From positions 5,084,001-5,148,000 of the forward strand of contig NC_013757.1 in the NCBI RefSeq assembly GCF_000025345.1: DNA of 64,000 bases, in the 5' to 3' direction. A program made the position numbers and the translations under genes. Below the pieces are notes generated by a model that saw nothing but the letters and a program-made list of their open reading frames with translations, was not told where the DNA came from and made no database searches. This document shows positions 24,494-32,854 of this stretch, piece by piece. Source of the DNA: Geodermatophilus obscurus DSM 43160 (GTDB lineage: Bacteria > Actinomycetota > Actinomycetes > Mycobacteriales > Geodermatophilaceae). How positions within the stretch are numbered: position 1 is the stretch's first letter; every line of letters starts with the position of its first letter.

Positions 24494-25221
24494 GCAGCCC
24501 GACCCCGCACGCCGACCTGCTGTTCTGGTTCGACCCGGTCTGCCCCTTCGCCTGGATGACCAGCAAGTGGGTGCGGATGGTCGCCGAGCAGCGCGAGTAC
24601 CGCGTCGAGTGGCGGCTGATCTCGCTGCGGCTGCTCAACCGGCACGTGGACTACGACGCGCAGTTCCCGCCCGAGTACGAGGCCGGGCACACCTCCGGGC
24701 TGCACCTGCTCCGGGTCGCCGCCCGCGCCCGCGCCGAGCACGGCCCGCAGGCGCTCGACCCGCTCTACGCGACCCTGGGCCGGCACGTCTTCGAGGACCC
24801 GGCGGGCCAGCCACCGCCCGAGCGGGCCACCAGCCGGGCGTTCCTCGAGCAGGTCCTCGCCGAGGCCGGGCTGCCGGCCGACCTCGCGGCCGCCGTCGAC
24901 GACGGGTCGTGGGACGCCGAGATCCAGGCGCAGACCGACGCCGCGCTGCAGCTCACCGGCAAGGACGTCGGGACGCCGATCCTGCAGTTCCGCCCGCCGG
25001 AGGGGGCCTCGTTCTTCGGCCCGGTCATCAGCCGGCTGCCGAGCCCGGAGGACGCCGTCGTGCTGTGGGACCACATCGTCGCCCTCGCCGGCTTCCCGGG
25101 CTTCACCGAGCTCAAGCGCAGCCTGCGGGAGCGACCGCAGCTGCCGGCCTTCGGCGTGCGCCCGGGCGAGGCCGGACTGCAGGAGGACTGGCACGGGGGG
25201 AGCCGCCGCCAGCACCGCTGA
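24490..25221 (+). CDS. Rv2466c-like mycothiol-linked thioredoxin-fold protein
   Basis: Belongs to the DsbA-like family of Mycobacterium tuberculosis Rv2466c, a mycothiol-dependent reductase that also activates nitro prodrugs. The 243-residue protein opens LLFWFDPVCPFAWMTSKWV, contains EWRLISLRLLN and the helical insert SRAFLEQVLAEAGLPADLA, and ends with the cis-proline loop KDVGTPILQFRP. The redox site is CPFA: the resolving second cysteine of CPWC is replaced by alanine, which would favour a one-cysteine mechanism using mycothiol. GTG 24490 overlaps the peroxidase stop (GTGA). Coupling to the peroxidase suggests a shared role in peroxide or electrophile defence. Confidence 0.9.
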   Translation: MSSPTPHADLLFWFDPVCPFAWMTSKWVRMVAEQREYRVEWRLISLRLLNRHVDYDAQFPPEYEAGHTSGLHLLRVAARARAEHGPQALDPLYATLGRHVFEDPAGQPPPERATSRAFLEQVLAEAGLPADLAAAVDDGSWDAEIQAQTDAALQLTGKDVGTPILQFRPPEGASFFGPVISRLPSPEDAVVLWDHIVALAGFPGFTELKRSLRERPQLPAFGVRPGEAGLQEDWHGGSRRQHR

Positions 25222-25322
25222 GCGGGCGCTCGGCGGCCCCGACCGGCGCGACCGAGGTGAGCTGCGAGAGCTCAGGGCGAGACCCGGGACGGACCCGGGC
25301 CCGATCTCACCGGGGTCCTCTC

Positions 25323-26273
25323 TCAGGCGGGCGCGGGAGCCGGCTCGGGCACGGGCGCGGGACGGCGCGCCGTCCGGGCGGTCTGCGCCAGCCCGATCCC
25401 GGTGAGGACGACGACGCCGCCGAGCACCTGCCACCCCGACAGCACCTGCTCCACCCACAGCCAGGCGACGCCCGAGGCCAGCACCGGCTCCACCGTGGCG
25501 ACCAGCCCGGCCGTCGTCGGCGGCAGGTGCCGCAGCGCCGCGAGCGACAGCCAGAACGGCAGCACCGCCCCGAGGACGGCGATCCAGCAGACCAGCACCC
25601 ACAGCGGTACCTCGAGGGAGCCGAGGGAGACCGGCACGGAGGTACCCAGCACCACGGGGTCGAACGGCCAGAACGGGGCGGCGACCGCCCAGAACAGCGC
25701 GGCCGCGACGAAGGTCCAGCAGGTGAGCGCCACCGGGTCGCGGGTGCTCGTGCCCCGCTCCCCCATCAGGTAGTAGGTGGCCAGGCACACCGCCGCCCCG
25801 AGGGCCGCGGCCACGCCGCCCGCGTCGAGCGAGCCGCCGCCGCCGCGCCAGACCTCGGCCACCAGGGCCAGCCCGGAGAGCGACAGCCCCAGCGCGGCCC
25901 ACAGCCGGCGGCGGACCCGCTCCCCGCGCACCAGCCACACGTAGAGCGCGATGAGGACCGGCGCGGTCATCTCGAAGACCAGCGCGATGCCGACCGGCAG
26001 CCGGCCGATCGCGACGTAGTACAGGTACTGGGTCAGCGCGACGCCCACCACGCCGAACGCCGCCAGGAAGGGCACGTCCCGCCAGGACACCCGCAGCCGC
26101 CCCGGCGCGACGACGGCCAGGACGGCGAGCAGGACGACCGCGGCCCCGCCGCAGCGCAGCGCGGTCAGCCACGGCGCCGGGACGCCGGCCTGCAGGGCCA
26201 GGGTGGAGACCGTGCCGTTGACGGCGAACAGGCCCGCCGCCGCGATGGTCAGGGTGTAACCGAGGCGGGGCAC
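25323..26273 (-). CDS. EamA/DMT-family transporter
   Basis: Ten-segment drug/metabolite transporter of 316 residues made of two EamA repeats (roughly 8-140 and 150-295). Clear are ALTQYLYYVAIGRLPVGIAL with the following PVLIALY helix of repeat one, and LRHLPPTTAGLVATVEPVLAS of repeat two, the usual helix-loop signature. Such proteins export amino acids, nucleosides or other metabolites; the substrate is not visible. GTG 26273 starts two residues before the first helix region. The C-terminus is a short Pro/Ala repeat tail. Standalone. Confidence 0.9.
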   Translation of the reverse strand: MPRLGYTLTIAAAGLFAVNGTVSTLALQAGVPAPWLTALRCGGAAVVLLAVLAVVAPGRLRVSWRDVPFLAAFGVVGVALTQYLYYVAIGRLPVGIALVFEMTAPVLIALYVWLVRGERVRRRLWAALGLSLSGLALVAEVWRGGGGSLDAGGVAAALGAAVCLATYYLMGERGTSTRDPVALTCWTFVAAALFWAVAAPFWPFDPVVLGTSVPVSLGSLEVPLWVLVCWIAVLGAVLPFWLSLAALRHLPPTTAGLVATVEPVLASGVAWLWVEQVLSGWQVLGGVVVLTGIGLAQTARTARRPAPVPEPAPAPA

Positions 26274-26350
26274 ACGGCCGACGGTAGCGACCGTCGTCCC
26301 CCGAGCCCCCTACCGGGGGGTGGGATCACCCGCTGCCGGACGAGATCGGC

Positions 26351-26378
26351 GCTCCCGCACGGTCCCCATCGCGGGAGC
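26351..26378. terminator. Hairpin downstream of the VOC-family gene
   Basis: gctcccgc and gcgggagc form an 8-bp stem around a 12-base loop, within the 137-base gap after the minus-strand VOC gene. It fits as a terminator for that gene but is modest in length. Confidence 0.45.
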
Positions 26379-26410
26379 GTGCGGGATCGGCGATGTCGCC
26401 ACGAGCGGGG

Positions 26411-26815
26411 TCACCGCACGGCGGCGGGGTCCATCCAGACGACCTCCCAGACGTGGCCGTCGGGGTCGGTGAAGCTGACCCCGTACATGAACCCGTGGTC
26501 CTGCGCCGGCTGCCACGGCCGCCCGCCGGAGGCCAGCGCCCGCGCCAGCAGGTCGTCGGCCTCCTGGCGGCTCTCGGCCGACAGCGCGTTGAGCACGGTG
26601 GTCGCCTTCGCGGGGTCCCCGATCCCCGCGCCGTCCGGGACGAAGTCGGCGAACCGGTCGCGGGTCAGCAACATCACCACGATGTTGTCCGCGACGACGA
26701 CCGCCGCCGTCCGCTCGTCGGAGAACTGCTCGTCGAAGCCGAAGCCCAGGCCGCCGTAGAAGACCTTGGCCGCGGCCAGGTCGCTCACGGGCAGGTTGAC
26801 GAAGATCCAGCGCAC
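26411..26815 (-). CDS. VOC-family protein (lactoylglutathione-lyase-like)
   Basis: A 134-residue VOC fold protein: MRWIFVNLPVSDLAAAKVFY at the start and FTDPDGHVWEVVWMDP at the end, with a central MLLTRDRFADFV. This resembles the COG3607 lactoylglutathione-lyase-like group, whose physiological substrates are unknown. GTG 26815 follows GGGAGGC, which supports the start. Standalone, downstream of the BCCT transporter on the opposite side of a short gap but on the same strand; spacing of about 70 bases leaves cotranscription possible. Confidence 0.87.
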   Translation of the reverse strand: MRWIFVNLPVSDLAAAKVFYGGLGFGFDEQFSDERTAAVVVADNIVVMLLTRDRFADFVPDGAGIGDPAKATTVLNALSAESRQEADDLLARALASGGRPWQPAQDHGFMYGVSFTDPDGHVWEVVWMDPAAVR

Positions 26816-26885
26816 GGCGTGCCTCCCGGCGTCGCGGGGGCCCGGTCGGCCCCGTCGCGGGTAGGACGGGGTCGGCCGGCCGAAC

Positions 26886-28646
26886 TCATCGGCCGCCGTC
26901 GGGGACCCGCGCGCCCGCGTCGGGGATCGGCGAGCCGACGTCGCGCACCGTCCGGTCGCCGCCGGAGCCGCGGTGCTCCGCGGCCGGCCGCGGGGTGGTG
27001 CCGATGGCGGTGTCCGGGATGCCGTCGCGGTCGGCGTCCGGCGCCGGCTCGACCACCAGCACGAAGTCCTCGCCGTGCCTGGTGATGCCGTCGACGACGG
27101 CCTGCTCGACCGCCTCCGCGGCGGCCGTGCGCCGCAGCACCACCGGATCGGAGCGCACGTCCCTGGCCAGCGCCACCGCCAGTCCCGCCATCACCAGGGC
27201 GAACGGCAGCGCCGCGATGATCGTCAGGTTCTGCAGGCCGGTGAGCGCCTCGTCCCCGCCGACGAGCAGCATCACCAGCACGGTCATCACCGTGGCGAGC
27301 GGGAACGTCTCCAGCACGCCGAACAGCTGCCCCTCGGCCGTCGCCTGACCGGCGACGTCGGCCCCGCTGCGCTGCGCGGCGATCCCGGCCCCACCGAAGA
27401 CGGCGAACCAGACCAGGCTCACGACGCTGGGCACCAGCAGCACGCCGGTGACGAACTGGCGGATGGTGCGGCCGCGGCTGATCCGGGCGATGAACAGCCC
27501 GACGAACGGTGTCCAGCTGATCCACCAGGCCCAGTAGAAGACCGTCCAGCCGCGCAGCCACTCGGCCGTGGCGTCGCCGCCGCTTGCCTCGGTGCGCGCG
27601 GCCATCTCGCCCAGGTCCGCGAAGTAGTTGCCGATGGCGGCCGGCAGCAGGTTGAGGATGAAGATTGTCGGGCCGACGACGAAGACGAACACGGCCAGGA
27701 CGACGGCCAGCACCATGTTGGTGTTGGCCAGCCACTGGATGCCCTTGGCGATGCCCGACACCGCCGAGGCGACGAAGGCCGCGGTGAGCACCGCGATGAT
27801 GAGCACGAACAGCCCGTTGCCGAGGTCCCCGGCCCAGCCCAGGATCTCCATGCCGCTGCCGATCTGCAGCGCCCCCAGCCCCAGCGACGCCGCCGAGCCG
27901 AACAGCGTGGCGAAGATCGCCAGGACGTCGATGACCTTGCCGGCCGGCCCCTCGGTGCGCTGCCGGCCGAACAGCGGGGCGAACGCGGCGCTGAACAGCT
28001 GACGCCGGCCGCGCCGGAAGGTGCCGTAGGCGATGGCCAGGCCGACGACGGCGTAGATCGCCCACGGGTGCAGCGACCAGTGGAACAGCGTGGTCGCCAG
28101 CGCCGTCTGCAGGGCCTCGGGCGTCTCGGCGGCCACGGTGCCCGGCGGCGGGGAGACGTAGTGCGACAGCGGCTCGCTGACGCCGAAGAACATCAGCCCG
28201 ATGCCCATGCCGGCGCTGAACATCATCGCCACCCAGGACACCGTGCGGAACTCCGGCGCCTCGTCGTCCCGGCCGAGCGGGATGCGGCCGTACTTCCCCG
28301 CCGCGAGCCAGATCACGTAGACGACGAAGGCGGAGGCCAGCAGCACGAACAGCCAGCCGAGGTTGGTCTCCACCCACTCCAGTGCGGTGCCGCTGACCGA
28401 GCCCAGGCCCTGCGGGCTGGCGAAGCCCCAGGCGACGAAGGCCAGGGCGACGACGGCGGCGACCCCGAAGACGACCCGGTCCAGGGAGCCGCCCCGGTCG
28501 GCCGGCGACGGCGGCGGTGGGGCGACGGCGGGGTGGGCCTGCGCGGCCCCGGACGTGCTCGCGTGTGCAGGTGGAGTGGTCAGGATGGTGCGCGCCGGTA
28601 CCGGCGCTCCTCCCTCTCCTCGCTCGACGACAGGCCCCTTCGGCAC
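26886..28646 (-). CDS. BCCT-family betaine/choline/carnitine transporter
   Basis: Sodium-coupled importer of a quaternary ammonium osmolyte, 586 residues with twelve membrane segments. Visible: MMFSAGMGIGLMFFGVSEPLSHY (glycine-rich sodium-binding stretch of helix 3, here cited in parts GMGIGLMFFGVSEP), TLFHWSLHPWAIYA, and the substrate-site helix WTVFYWAWWISWTPFVG followed by FIARISRGRTIRQF. The N-terminus is a 50-residue Pro/Ala-rich cytoplasmic part; the C-terminal tail of about 80 residues includes the aspartate-rich PDADRDGIPD. GTG 28646 is the first start and has no strong ribosome site, so a later start is possible. Divergent from a small membrane protein gene. Confidence 0.93.
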   Translation of the reverse strand: MPKGPVVERGEGGAPVPARTILTTPPAHASTSGAAQAHPAVAPPPPSPADRGGSLDRVVFGVAAVVALAFVAWGFASPQGLGSVSGTALEWVETNLGWLFVLLASAFVVYVIWLAAGKYGRIPLGRDDEAPEFRTVSWVAMMFSAGMGIGLMFFGVSEPLSHYVSPPPGTVAAETPEALQTALATTLFHWSLHPWAIYAVVGLAIAYGTFRRGRRQLFSAAFAPLFGRQRTEGPAGKVIDVLAIFATLFGSAASLGLGALQIGSGMEILGWAGDLGNGLFVLIIAVLTAAFVASAVSGIAKGIQWLANTNMVLAVVLAVFVFVVGPTIFILNLLPAAIGNYFADLGEMAARTEASGGDATAEWLRGWTVFYWAWWISWTPFVGLFIARISRGRTIRQFVTGVLLVPSVVSLVWFAVFGGAGIAAQRSGADVAGQATAEGQLFGVLETFPLATVMTVLVMLLVGGDEALTGLQNLTIIAALPFALVMAGLAVALARDVRSDPVVLRRTAAAEAVEQAVVDGITRHGEDFVLVVEPAPDADRDGIPDTAIGTTPRPAAEHRGSGGDRTVRDVGSPIPDAGARVPDGGR

Positions 28647-28840
28647 CTGGGGTGCCGGACGGCAACCCGTCCACCGTCCGGATGCCGCGGGACGGACGCA
28701 AGCTCGCCGTGACCTGGGCGAGACCGCCCGCGGGGACGGCCGGGTGCAGTGTGCCCGCCGCCGGAGCCGGGCACACAGGGCGGACGGGGTGCCCGCCCGG
28801 ACGGGACGGCGGCACCGCGACGGAGGAGGGGCACCGAACC

Positions 28841-29218
28841 GTGAGCGAGCCGCGTCCGCCCTGGTCAGCGCGCCGGCGGAGGCTCCTGCTGTGGTTGGCG
28901 GTGGGCGCCGTCCTCGGTGGGCTGGGCGCTGTCGGCCTGCCCGGCGAGTGGGGGGTGACGGCGGCGTTCCTCGGCGCGTTGTGCGCCTTCCTCCTGGTGG
29001 TCGCCCTGGTGGTGTTCATCACCGTCCCGGGGCCGGACACCCTGGGCACGCTGTTGCGCACCGCACCGCTGGCCGGCGCGGTGCTCGTGGTCGCCGTCCT
29101 GCTGGTGCTGTCCAACCCGACCGGGTCGTCACTGCGCTGGTTGTGGGTGGTCGCCGCGGTCGCCGCCGCGGCGTGGACGGCGTTCGCCGTCTGGGAGACC
29201 CGCCGCTCCGGCGGCTGA
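28841..29218 (+). CDS. Small four-segment membrane protein, function unknown
   Basis: A 125-residue protein with four hydrophobic segments (about 14-32, 38-60, 70-88, 98-116), a basic N-terminus (SARRRRLLLW) and no recognised domain. GTG 28841 lies behind a strong cggaggagggg site with good spacing. It is divergent from the BCCT transporter and 22 bases upstream of the thioesterase gene, with which it may be cotranscribed. The function is not known. Confidence 0.75.
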   Translation: MSEPRPPWSARRRRLLLWLAVGAVLGGLGAVGLPGEWGVTAAFLGALCAFLLVVALVVFITVPGPDTLGTLLRTAPLAGAVLVVAVLLVLSNPTGSSLRWLWVVAAVAAAAWTAFAVWETRRSGG

Positions 29219-29240
29219 CCGCGGCGGCAGACTGCCCGAC

Positions 29241-30044
29241 GTGACCGCCGGCCTGCCCACCGCCCTCTACGTGCCCGACGGCGACGGCTTCGCCGCCACC
29301 GACCTGACCATCGGGCCGTGGGACCCGGGGCTGCAGCACGCCGGGCCGGTCGCGGCGCTGCTGGCCCGGGAGGCCGAACGGGTCACCGAGATCCCCGACG
29401 GGCAGACCGTGCGGCTGGCCTTCGACATCCTCGCGCCGGTGCCGGTGGGTCCGGTGCAGGTCACCGCCCGGCTGCTGCGGCCGGGACGGCGGATCGAACT
29501 GGTGGAGGCGGTGCTGACCGCGGAGCCCTCCCCCGCCCACCCCGCGCGGCCGCTGGTGCGGCTGACCGCCTGGCGGATGCGGACCTCCCCCGTCGAGGGG
29601 ACGCCGGAGGCCGGCGTCCCGCTGCCCGCGCCGGAGGAGAGCCGCCCGGAGACGGCGGCCTTCTTCACCACCGACGTCGCCTACCACCGGGCGCTGGACT
29701 GGCGCTTCGCGCACGGCTCGTTCAACGCCCCCGGGTCGGCCGCCGCGTGGACCCGGCCGCTGTGCACCCTGGTCGAGGGCGAGCCGATCAGCCCGCTGCA
29801 GCACCTGCTGGTGATGACCGACGCGGCCAGCGGCATCTCCGCCGTCCTGGACTGGCAGCGGGCCACCTTCGCCAACGTCGACCTCACCGTCGCCCTGGTG
29901 CGGCCCCCGGCCGGGGAGTGGCTCGCCGCGGACGCCGTCACCACGGTCGGCCCCTCCGGCGCCGGGCAGTGCTTCGCCGACCTCTACGACGCCACCGGCC
30001 GCATCGGCCGCTCCGCGCAGGCGCTGTTCGTCGCGCCGCGCTGA
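29241..30044 (+). CDS. Acyl-CoA thioesterase family protein (double hotdog)
   Basis: A 267-residue protein with two hotdog domains of the TesB-like type seen in actinobacterial thioesterase-family proteins. First domain: WDPGLQHAGPVAALLAREAER and VRLAFDILAPVPVGPVQVTARLLRPGR. Second: SPLQHLLVMTDAASGISAVLDW, TFANVDLTVAL and GQCFADLYDATGRIGRSAQALF. It probably hydrolyses acyl-CoA esters, though no catalytic set can be assigned with certainty. GTG 29241 begins the conserved domain. It precedes the MscS gene by 75 bases. Confidence 0.85.
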   Translation: MTAGLPTALYVPDGDGFAATDLTIGPWDPGLQHAGPVAALLAREAERVTEIPDGQTVRLAFDILAPVPVGPVQVTARLLRPGRRIELVEAVLTAEPSPAHPARPLVRLTAWRMRTSPVEGTPEAGVPLPAPEESRPETAAFFTTDVAYHRALDWRFAHGSFNAPGSAAAWTRPLCTLVEGEPISPLQHLLVMTDAASGISAVLDWQRATFANVDLTVALVRPPAGEWLAADAVTTVGPSGAGQCFADLYDATGRIGRSAQALFVAPR

Positions 30045-30119
30045 CCGAGCCGGCACCGGGTCGGCACGGGCCGGGACCGGGTTGGCGCCGCCGACGTCCG
30101 CCGTGGAGGCTGGGGACCG

Positions 30120-31025
30120 ATGGAACCGCTGGACACGCTGCTGACCTGGCTCGCCGGGCGCGGGCTGGAGATCGTCCTGCTCATCCTGGGGTCGGTTCTG
30201 CTGGCCCGGTTCGTCGCCTGGGTCGGCGAGAAGATCACCGACCGCATCGACGCCCGTGCCACCGGCGGCGACGCCTTGGTGCGCTCGGAGGCCGCCAAGC
30301 ACCGGCACTCGCTGACCCAGGTGATCACCTGGACGCTCATCGTGCTGATCTACGCGGTCGCGGTCTTCGCCGTGCTGGACCGGGCCGGCATCCCGATCGG
30401 CGGGCTGGTCGCGCCGGCGACCGTGCTCGGTGTCGGGCTCGGCTTCGGCGCCCAGCGGATCGTCGGCGACGTGCTGGCCGGCTTCTTCATCATCACCGAG
30501 CGGCAGTACGGCTTCGGGGACGTCGTGTCGATCCAGGTGGTCGGCGGGGTCGAGCCCGCCGAGGGCACGATCGAGGACGTCACGCTGCGGGTCACCCGGC
30601 TGCGGTCGGCCAACGGCGAGGTCGTCACGCTACCGAACGGGCAGATCGTCAAGGTCACCAACCTCTCCCGCGACTGGGCCCGCGCCGTCGTCGACGTCCC
30701 GGTCCCGACGACCGTGGACGTCAACCGGGTCAACGAGATCCTCAAGGAGGTCGGCGCGGAGGCCTTCCACGACCAGCGGCTGCGCCCGCTGCTGCTCGAC
30801 CCGCCCAGCGTGATGGGGGTGGAGACGATCGACCTCGAGCAGGTCAACGTCCGCATGGTGGCCCGCACGCTGCCCGGCAAGCAGTTCGAGGTCGGCCGCG
30901 ACCTGCGCGCCCGCGTCGTCCTGGCGTTCCGGCGGGAGGGCCTCAACGTCCCGTCCCCGACGGCGGCCCCGCCGGCCGGTGAGCTGACCGCCTCCGCCCC
31001 GCCCGCCGGGGACGGTGTGCGGTGA
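30120..31025 (+). CDS. MscS-family mechanosensitive ion channel
   Basis: Small-conductance mechanosensitive channel of 301 residues that opens under membrane tension and releases solutes. Three membrane helices lie near residues 10-35, 65-90 and 95-125; the pore-lining helix with GLGFGAQRIVGDVLAGFFII is the classic MscS signature. The beta domain follows, with FGDVVSIQ and TLPNGQIVKVTNLSRDW. ATG 30120 sits at the end of a purine-rich stretch (ctggggaccg). The stop overlaps the next start (GTGA). Confidence 0.94.
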   Translation: MEPLDTLLTWLAGRGLEIVLLILGSVLLARFVAWVGEKITDRIDARATGGDALVRSEAAKHRHSLTQVITWTLIVLIYAVAVFAVLDRAGIPIGGLVAPATVLGVGLGFGAQRIVGDVLAGFFIITERQYGFGDVVSIQVVGGVEPAEGTIEDVTLRVTRLRSANGEVVTLPNGQIVKVTNLSRDWARAVVDVPVPTTVDVNRVNEILKEVGAEAFHDQRLRPLLLDPPSVMGVETIDLEQVNVRMVARTLPGKQFEVGRDLRARVVLAFRREGLNVPSPTAAPPAGELTASAPPAGDGVR

Positions 31026-31507
31026 CCGCCCCGGAGACCAACGGCCCCGGCGAGCCGACCCGCCAGGTGTCGGTGAGCACCGCGCCGCCCCCTGCCCCCC
31101 GCCGCTGGTGGTCGGCGGTGCCCCACCACCTCGGCCGCGCCCGCACCTCGACCGTCGTCCTGGCCCTGCTGTTCGTCGGCGTCTACACCCTCTACCTGCA
31201 CGTCCGCCCGCCGGACCCGGTCGTCGCGCCGGCGCAGGAGTCGACGGTGCAGACGCCGGTGACTCCTGCCCCGGCGGAGCCGGCGGAGACCGCCGAGCCG
31301 ACCCCGCCGGCCGCCACGTCGGCGCCGACCACGACGGCCGACCCCGGCTCCGCGCCGCCTGCGGGGACGACCGGCGAGGAGGCCCCGGCGGAGTCCGCTG
31401 AGCCGGCACCGACCACGGCCGGGGACGGGACGAGGACGCCGGCGCCCCCGACCGCCGCGCCGACCGCGACCGCGGCGCCGACGGCGACCGCCGCGCCCGG
31501 GACCTGA
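31022..31507 (+). CDS. Single-pass Pro/Ala/Thr-rich protein coupled to MscS
   Basis: A 161-residue protein with about 48 cytoplasmic residues, one membrane helix (TVVLALLFVGVYTLYLHVRP, about 46-65), and an extracytoplasmic tail of nearly 100 residues made almost only of Pro, Ala, Thr, Glu and Ser. The tail looks disordered and could be glycosylated or wall-spanning; that is inference. GTG 31022 overlaps the MscS stop as GTGA, so translation is coupled. No recognised domain. It may modulate or anchor the channel. Confidence 0.75.
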   Translation: MTAPETNGPGEPTRQVSVSTAPPPAPRRWWSAVPHHLGRARTSTVVLALLFVGVYTLYLHVRPPDPVVAPAQESTVQTPVTPAPAEPAETAEPTPPAATSAPTTTADPGSAPPAGTTGEEAPAESAEPAPTTAGDGTRTPAPPTAAPTATAAPTATAAPGT

Positions 31508-31511
31508 CCGG

Positions 31512-32528
31512 TCAGAAGCGGGTGACGACCGCGATCCCCGGGTCGCGGCCCACCGCAGCGATGGCGGCGCCGGCCTCGTCGAGGGCGAGCTGCCGCGTGA
31601 CCAGCGCCTGCGGCCGCAGCCGGCCGGCGGCGATCAGCCCGAGCAGGGCGGGATAGGTGTGGGCGGCCATGCCGTGGCTGCCCAGCACCTGCAGCTCCCG
31701 GGCGACGACGAGGTCCATGGGGACCGCCGGGCGGCCCTGGGCAGGCGGCAGCAGCCCGACCTGCACGTGCCGGCCCCGCGGCCGCAGGCACCGGATGGAG
31801 TTCTCGCAGGTGACGGCCGCACCCAGGGCGTCGAGGGAGACGTGCGCGCCGCCGGCGGTCAGCTCGGGGATCACGGCCGGTTCCGCCACGGTGTGCTCGG
31901 CGCCGAGGTCGGCGGCCAGCCGCAGGGCCGCCGGTGAGACGTCGACGGCGACCACCCGGGCGCCGGCGGCCACCGCGACCTGCACCGCCGAGAGCCCGAC
32001 CCCGCCGCAGCCGTGCACGGCCACCCACTCGCCGGGCTGCACCCTCGCCACCTGGACGACCGCGCGGAAGGCGGTGGCGAAACGGCAGCCGAGGGCGGCG
32101 GCGGTGGCGGCGTCGAGCCCGTCGGGGAGGGCGACGAGGTTGACGTCGGCGGCGTCGAGCGCCACGTACTCGGCCATCGAGCCCCAGTGCGTGAAGCCGG
32201 GCTGGGTCTGCCGGGTGCAGACCTGGTGCTCGCCGGCGGCGCACTGGGCGCAGCGGCCGCAGGCGTTGACGAACGGGACGGTCACGCGGTCGCCTCCCCG
32301 CCAGCGCCGGACGTCCGCCCCGACGGCGGCCACGGTGCCGGCCAGCTCGTGCCCGGGCACGTGCGGCAGGACGACGTCCGGGTCGTGGCCCTGCCAGGCG
32401 TGCCAGTCGCTGCGGCAGACGCCGCTGGCGCCCACCCGGACGACGACGCCGCCGGGTGCCGGGTCGGGCGCGGGGACCTCCCGCACGGTCAGCGGGCCGC
32501 CGTAGGTGTCGAACAGCAGTGCGCGCAC
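31512..32528 (-). CDS. Zinc-dependent alcohol dehydrogenase
   Basis: Medium-chain, zinc-dependent, NAD-type dehydrogenase of 338 residues. Catalytic zinc ligands are in SGVCRSDWHAW and PHVPGHELAG; the structural zinc lobe is complete (CGRCAQCAAGEHQVC), unlike the gene at 4627. The Rossmann motif is VHGCGGVGLSAVQVA and the acidic cofactor residue is in VAVDVS. FTHWGSMAEYVAL matches the family's typical substrate-domain loop. GTG 32528 follows GAGAGG. It converges on the Pro-rich gene with a gap of only four bases and is divergent from the metY riboswitch. Confidence 0.95.
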   Translation of the reverse strand: MRALLFDTYGGPLTVREVPAPDPAPGGVVVRVGASGVCRSDWHAWQGHDPDVVLPHVPGHELAGTVAAVGADVRRWRGGDRVTVPFVNACGRCAQCAAGEHQVCTRQTQPGFTHWGSMAEYVALDAADVNLVALPDGLDAATAAALGCRFATAFRAVVQVARVQPGEWVAVHGCGGVGLSAVQVAVAAGARVVAVDVSPAALRLAADLGAEHTVAEPAVIPELTAGGAHVSLDALGAAVTCENSIRCLRPRGRHVQVGLLPPAQGRPAVPMDLVVARELQVLGSHGMAAHTYPALLGLIAAGRLRPQALVTRQLALDEAGAAIAAVGRDPGIAVVTRF

Positions 32529-32693
32529 CCCGGCAGCCTCTCCCAGGCCGCTCCCCGCCCTGCAGGCGTGTCCGCGCCGACCGTCCTCGCCCCTGACGCC
32601 CGGGCTCCTGCCGTCCGGCGGGGAGGCCTGGCGGCGTCCACTGCACGAGACGCGCTGTTCCGCGGAGGACGGCGGCCTGCCTAGGATCACGCT

Positions 32694-32808
32694 GGCTCAC
32701 GAGAGGCAGTGACAAGCACCTGGCTGGCTGCCCGGCAACCTCTACTCCGTCTGAGGTGCTCCCAGGGGAAGAGCCGGCCGGACGGCGCCCGCCGCCCGGC
32801 AAGGACGG
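32694..32808 (+). ncRNA. SAM-IV riboswitch upstream of metY-metX
   Basis: The leader matches the SAM-IV class of S-adenosylmethionine riboswitches. P1 is ggctc (32694-32698) pairing with gagcc (32771-32775); the conserved core contains CACGAGAGGCAGTGACAAGC, CCCGGCAACCTCT, and ggtgctcccaggggaa, and the characteristic extra 3' pseudoknot strand cggcaaggacgg lies downstream. SAM-IV elements occur in actinobacteria ahead of methionine genes and switch them off when SAM is plentiful. The gap before it, 32529-32693, should hold the promoter; no further gene was seen there. Confidence 0.9.
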
Positions 32809-32854
32809 AGCTCTCGCGCGCCGCGGGTCCTCCGCGAGGAAGAGGAGACGGCGC

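Noticed and set aside
25245-25322. Possible palindromic repeat copy after the Rv2466c-like gene
   Set aside because: It shares only a short gctgcgagagctcagggcga stretch with the family core and has no matching arms.
26886-28646. EF-hand-like PDADRDGIPD in the BCCT tail as a calcium sensor
   Set aside because: It is one isolated aspartate-rich stretch in a disordered tail; no second repeat or hand geometry is visible.
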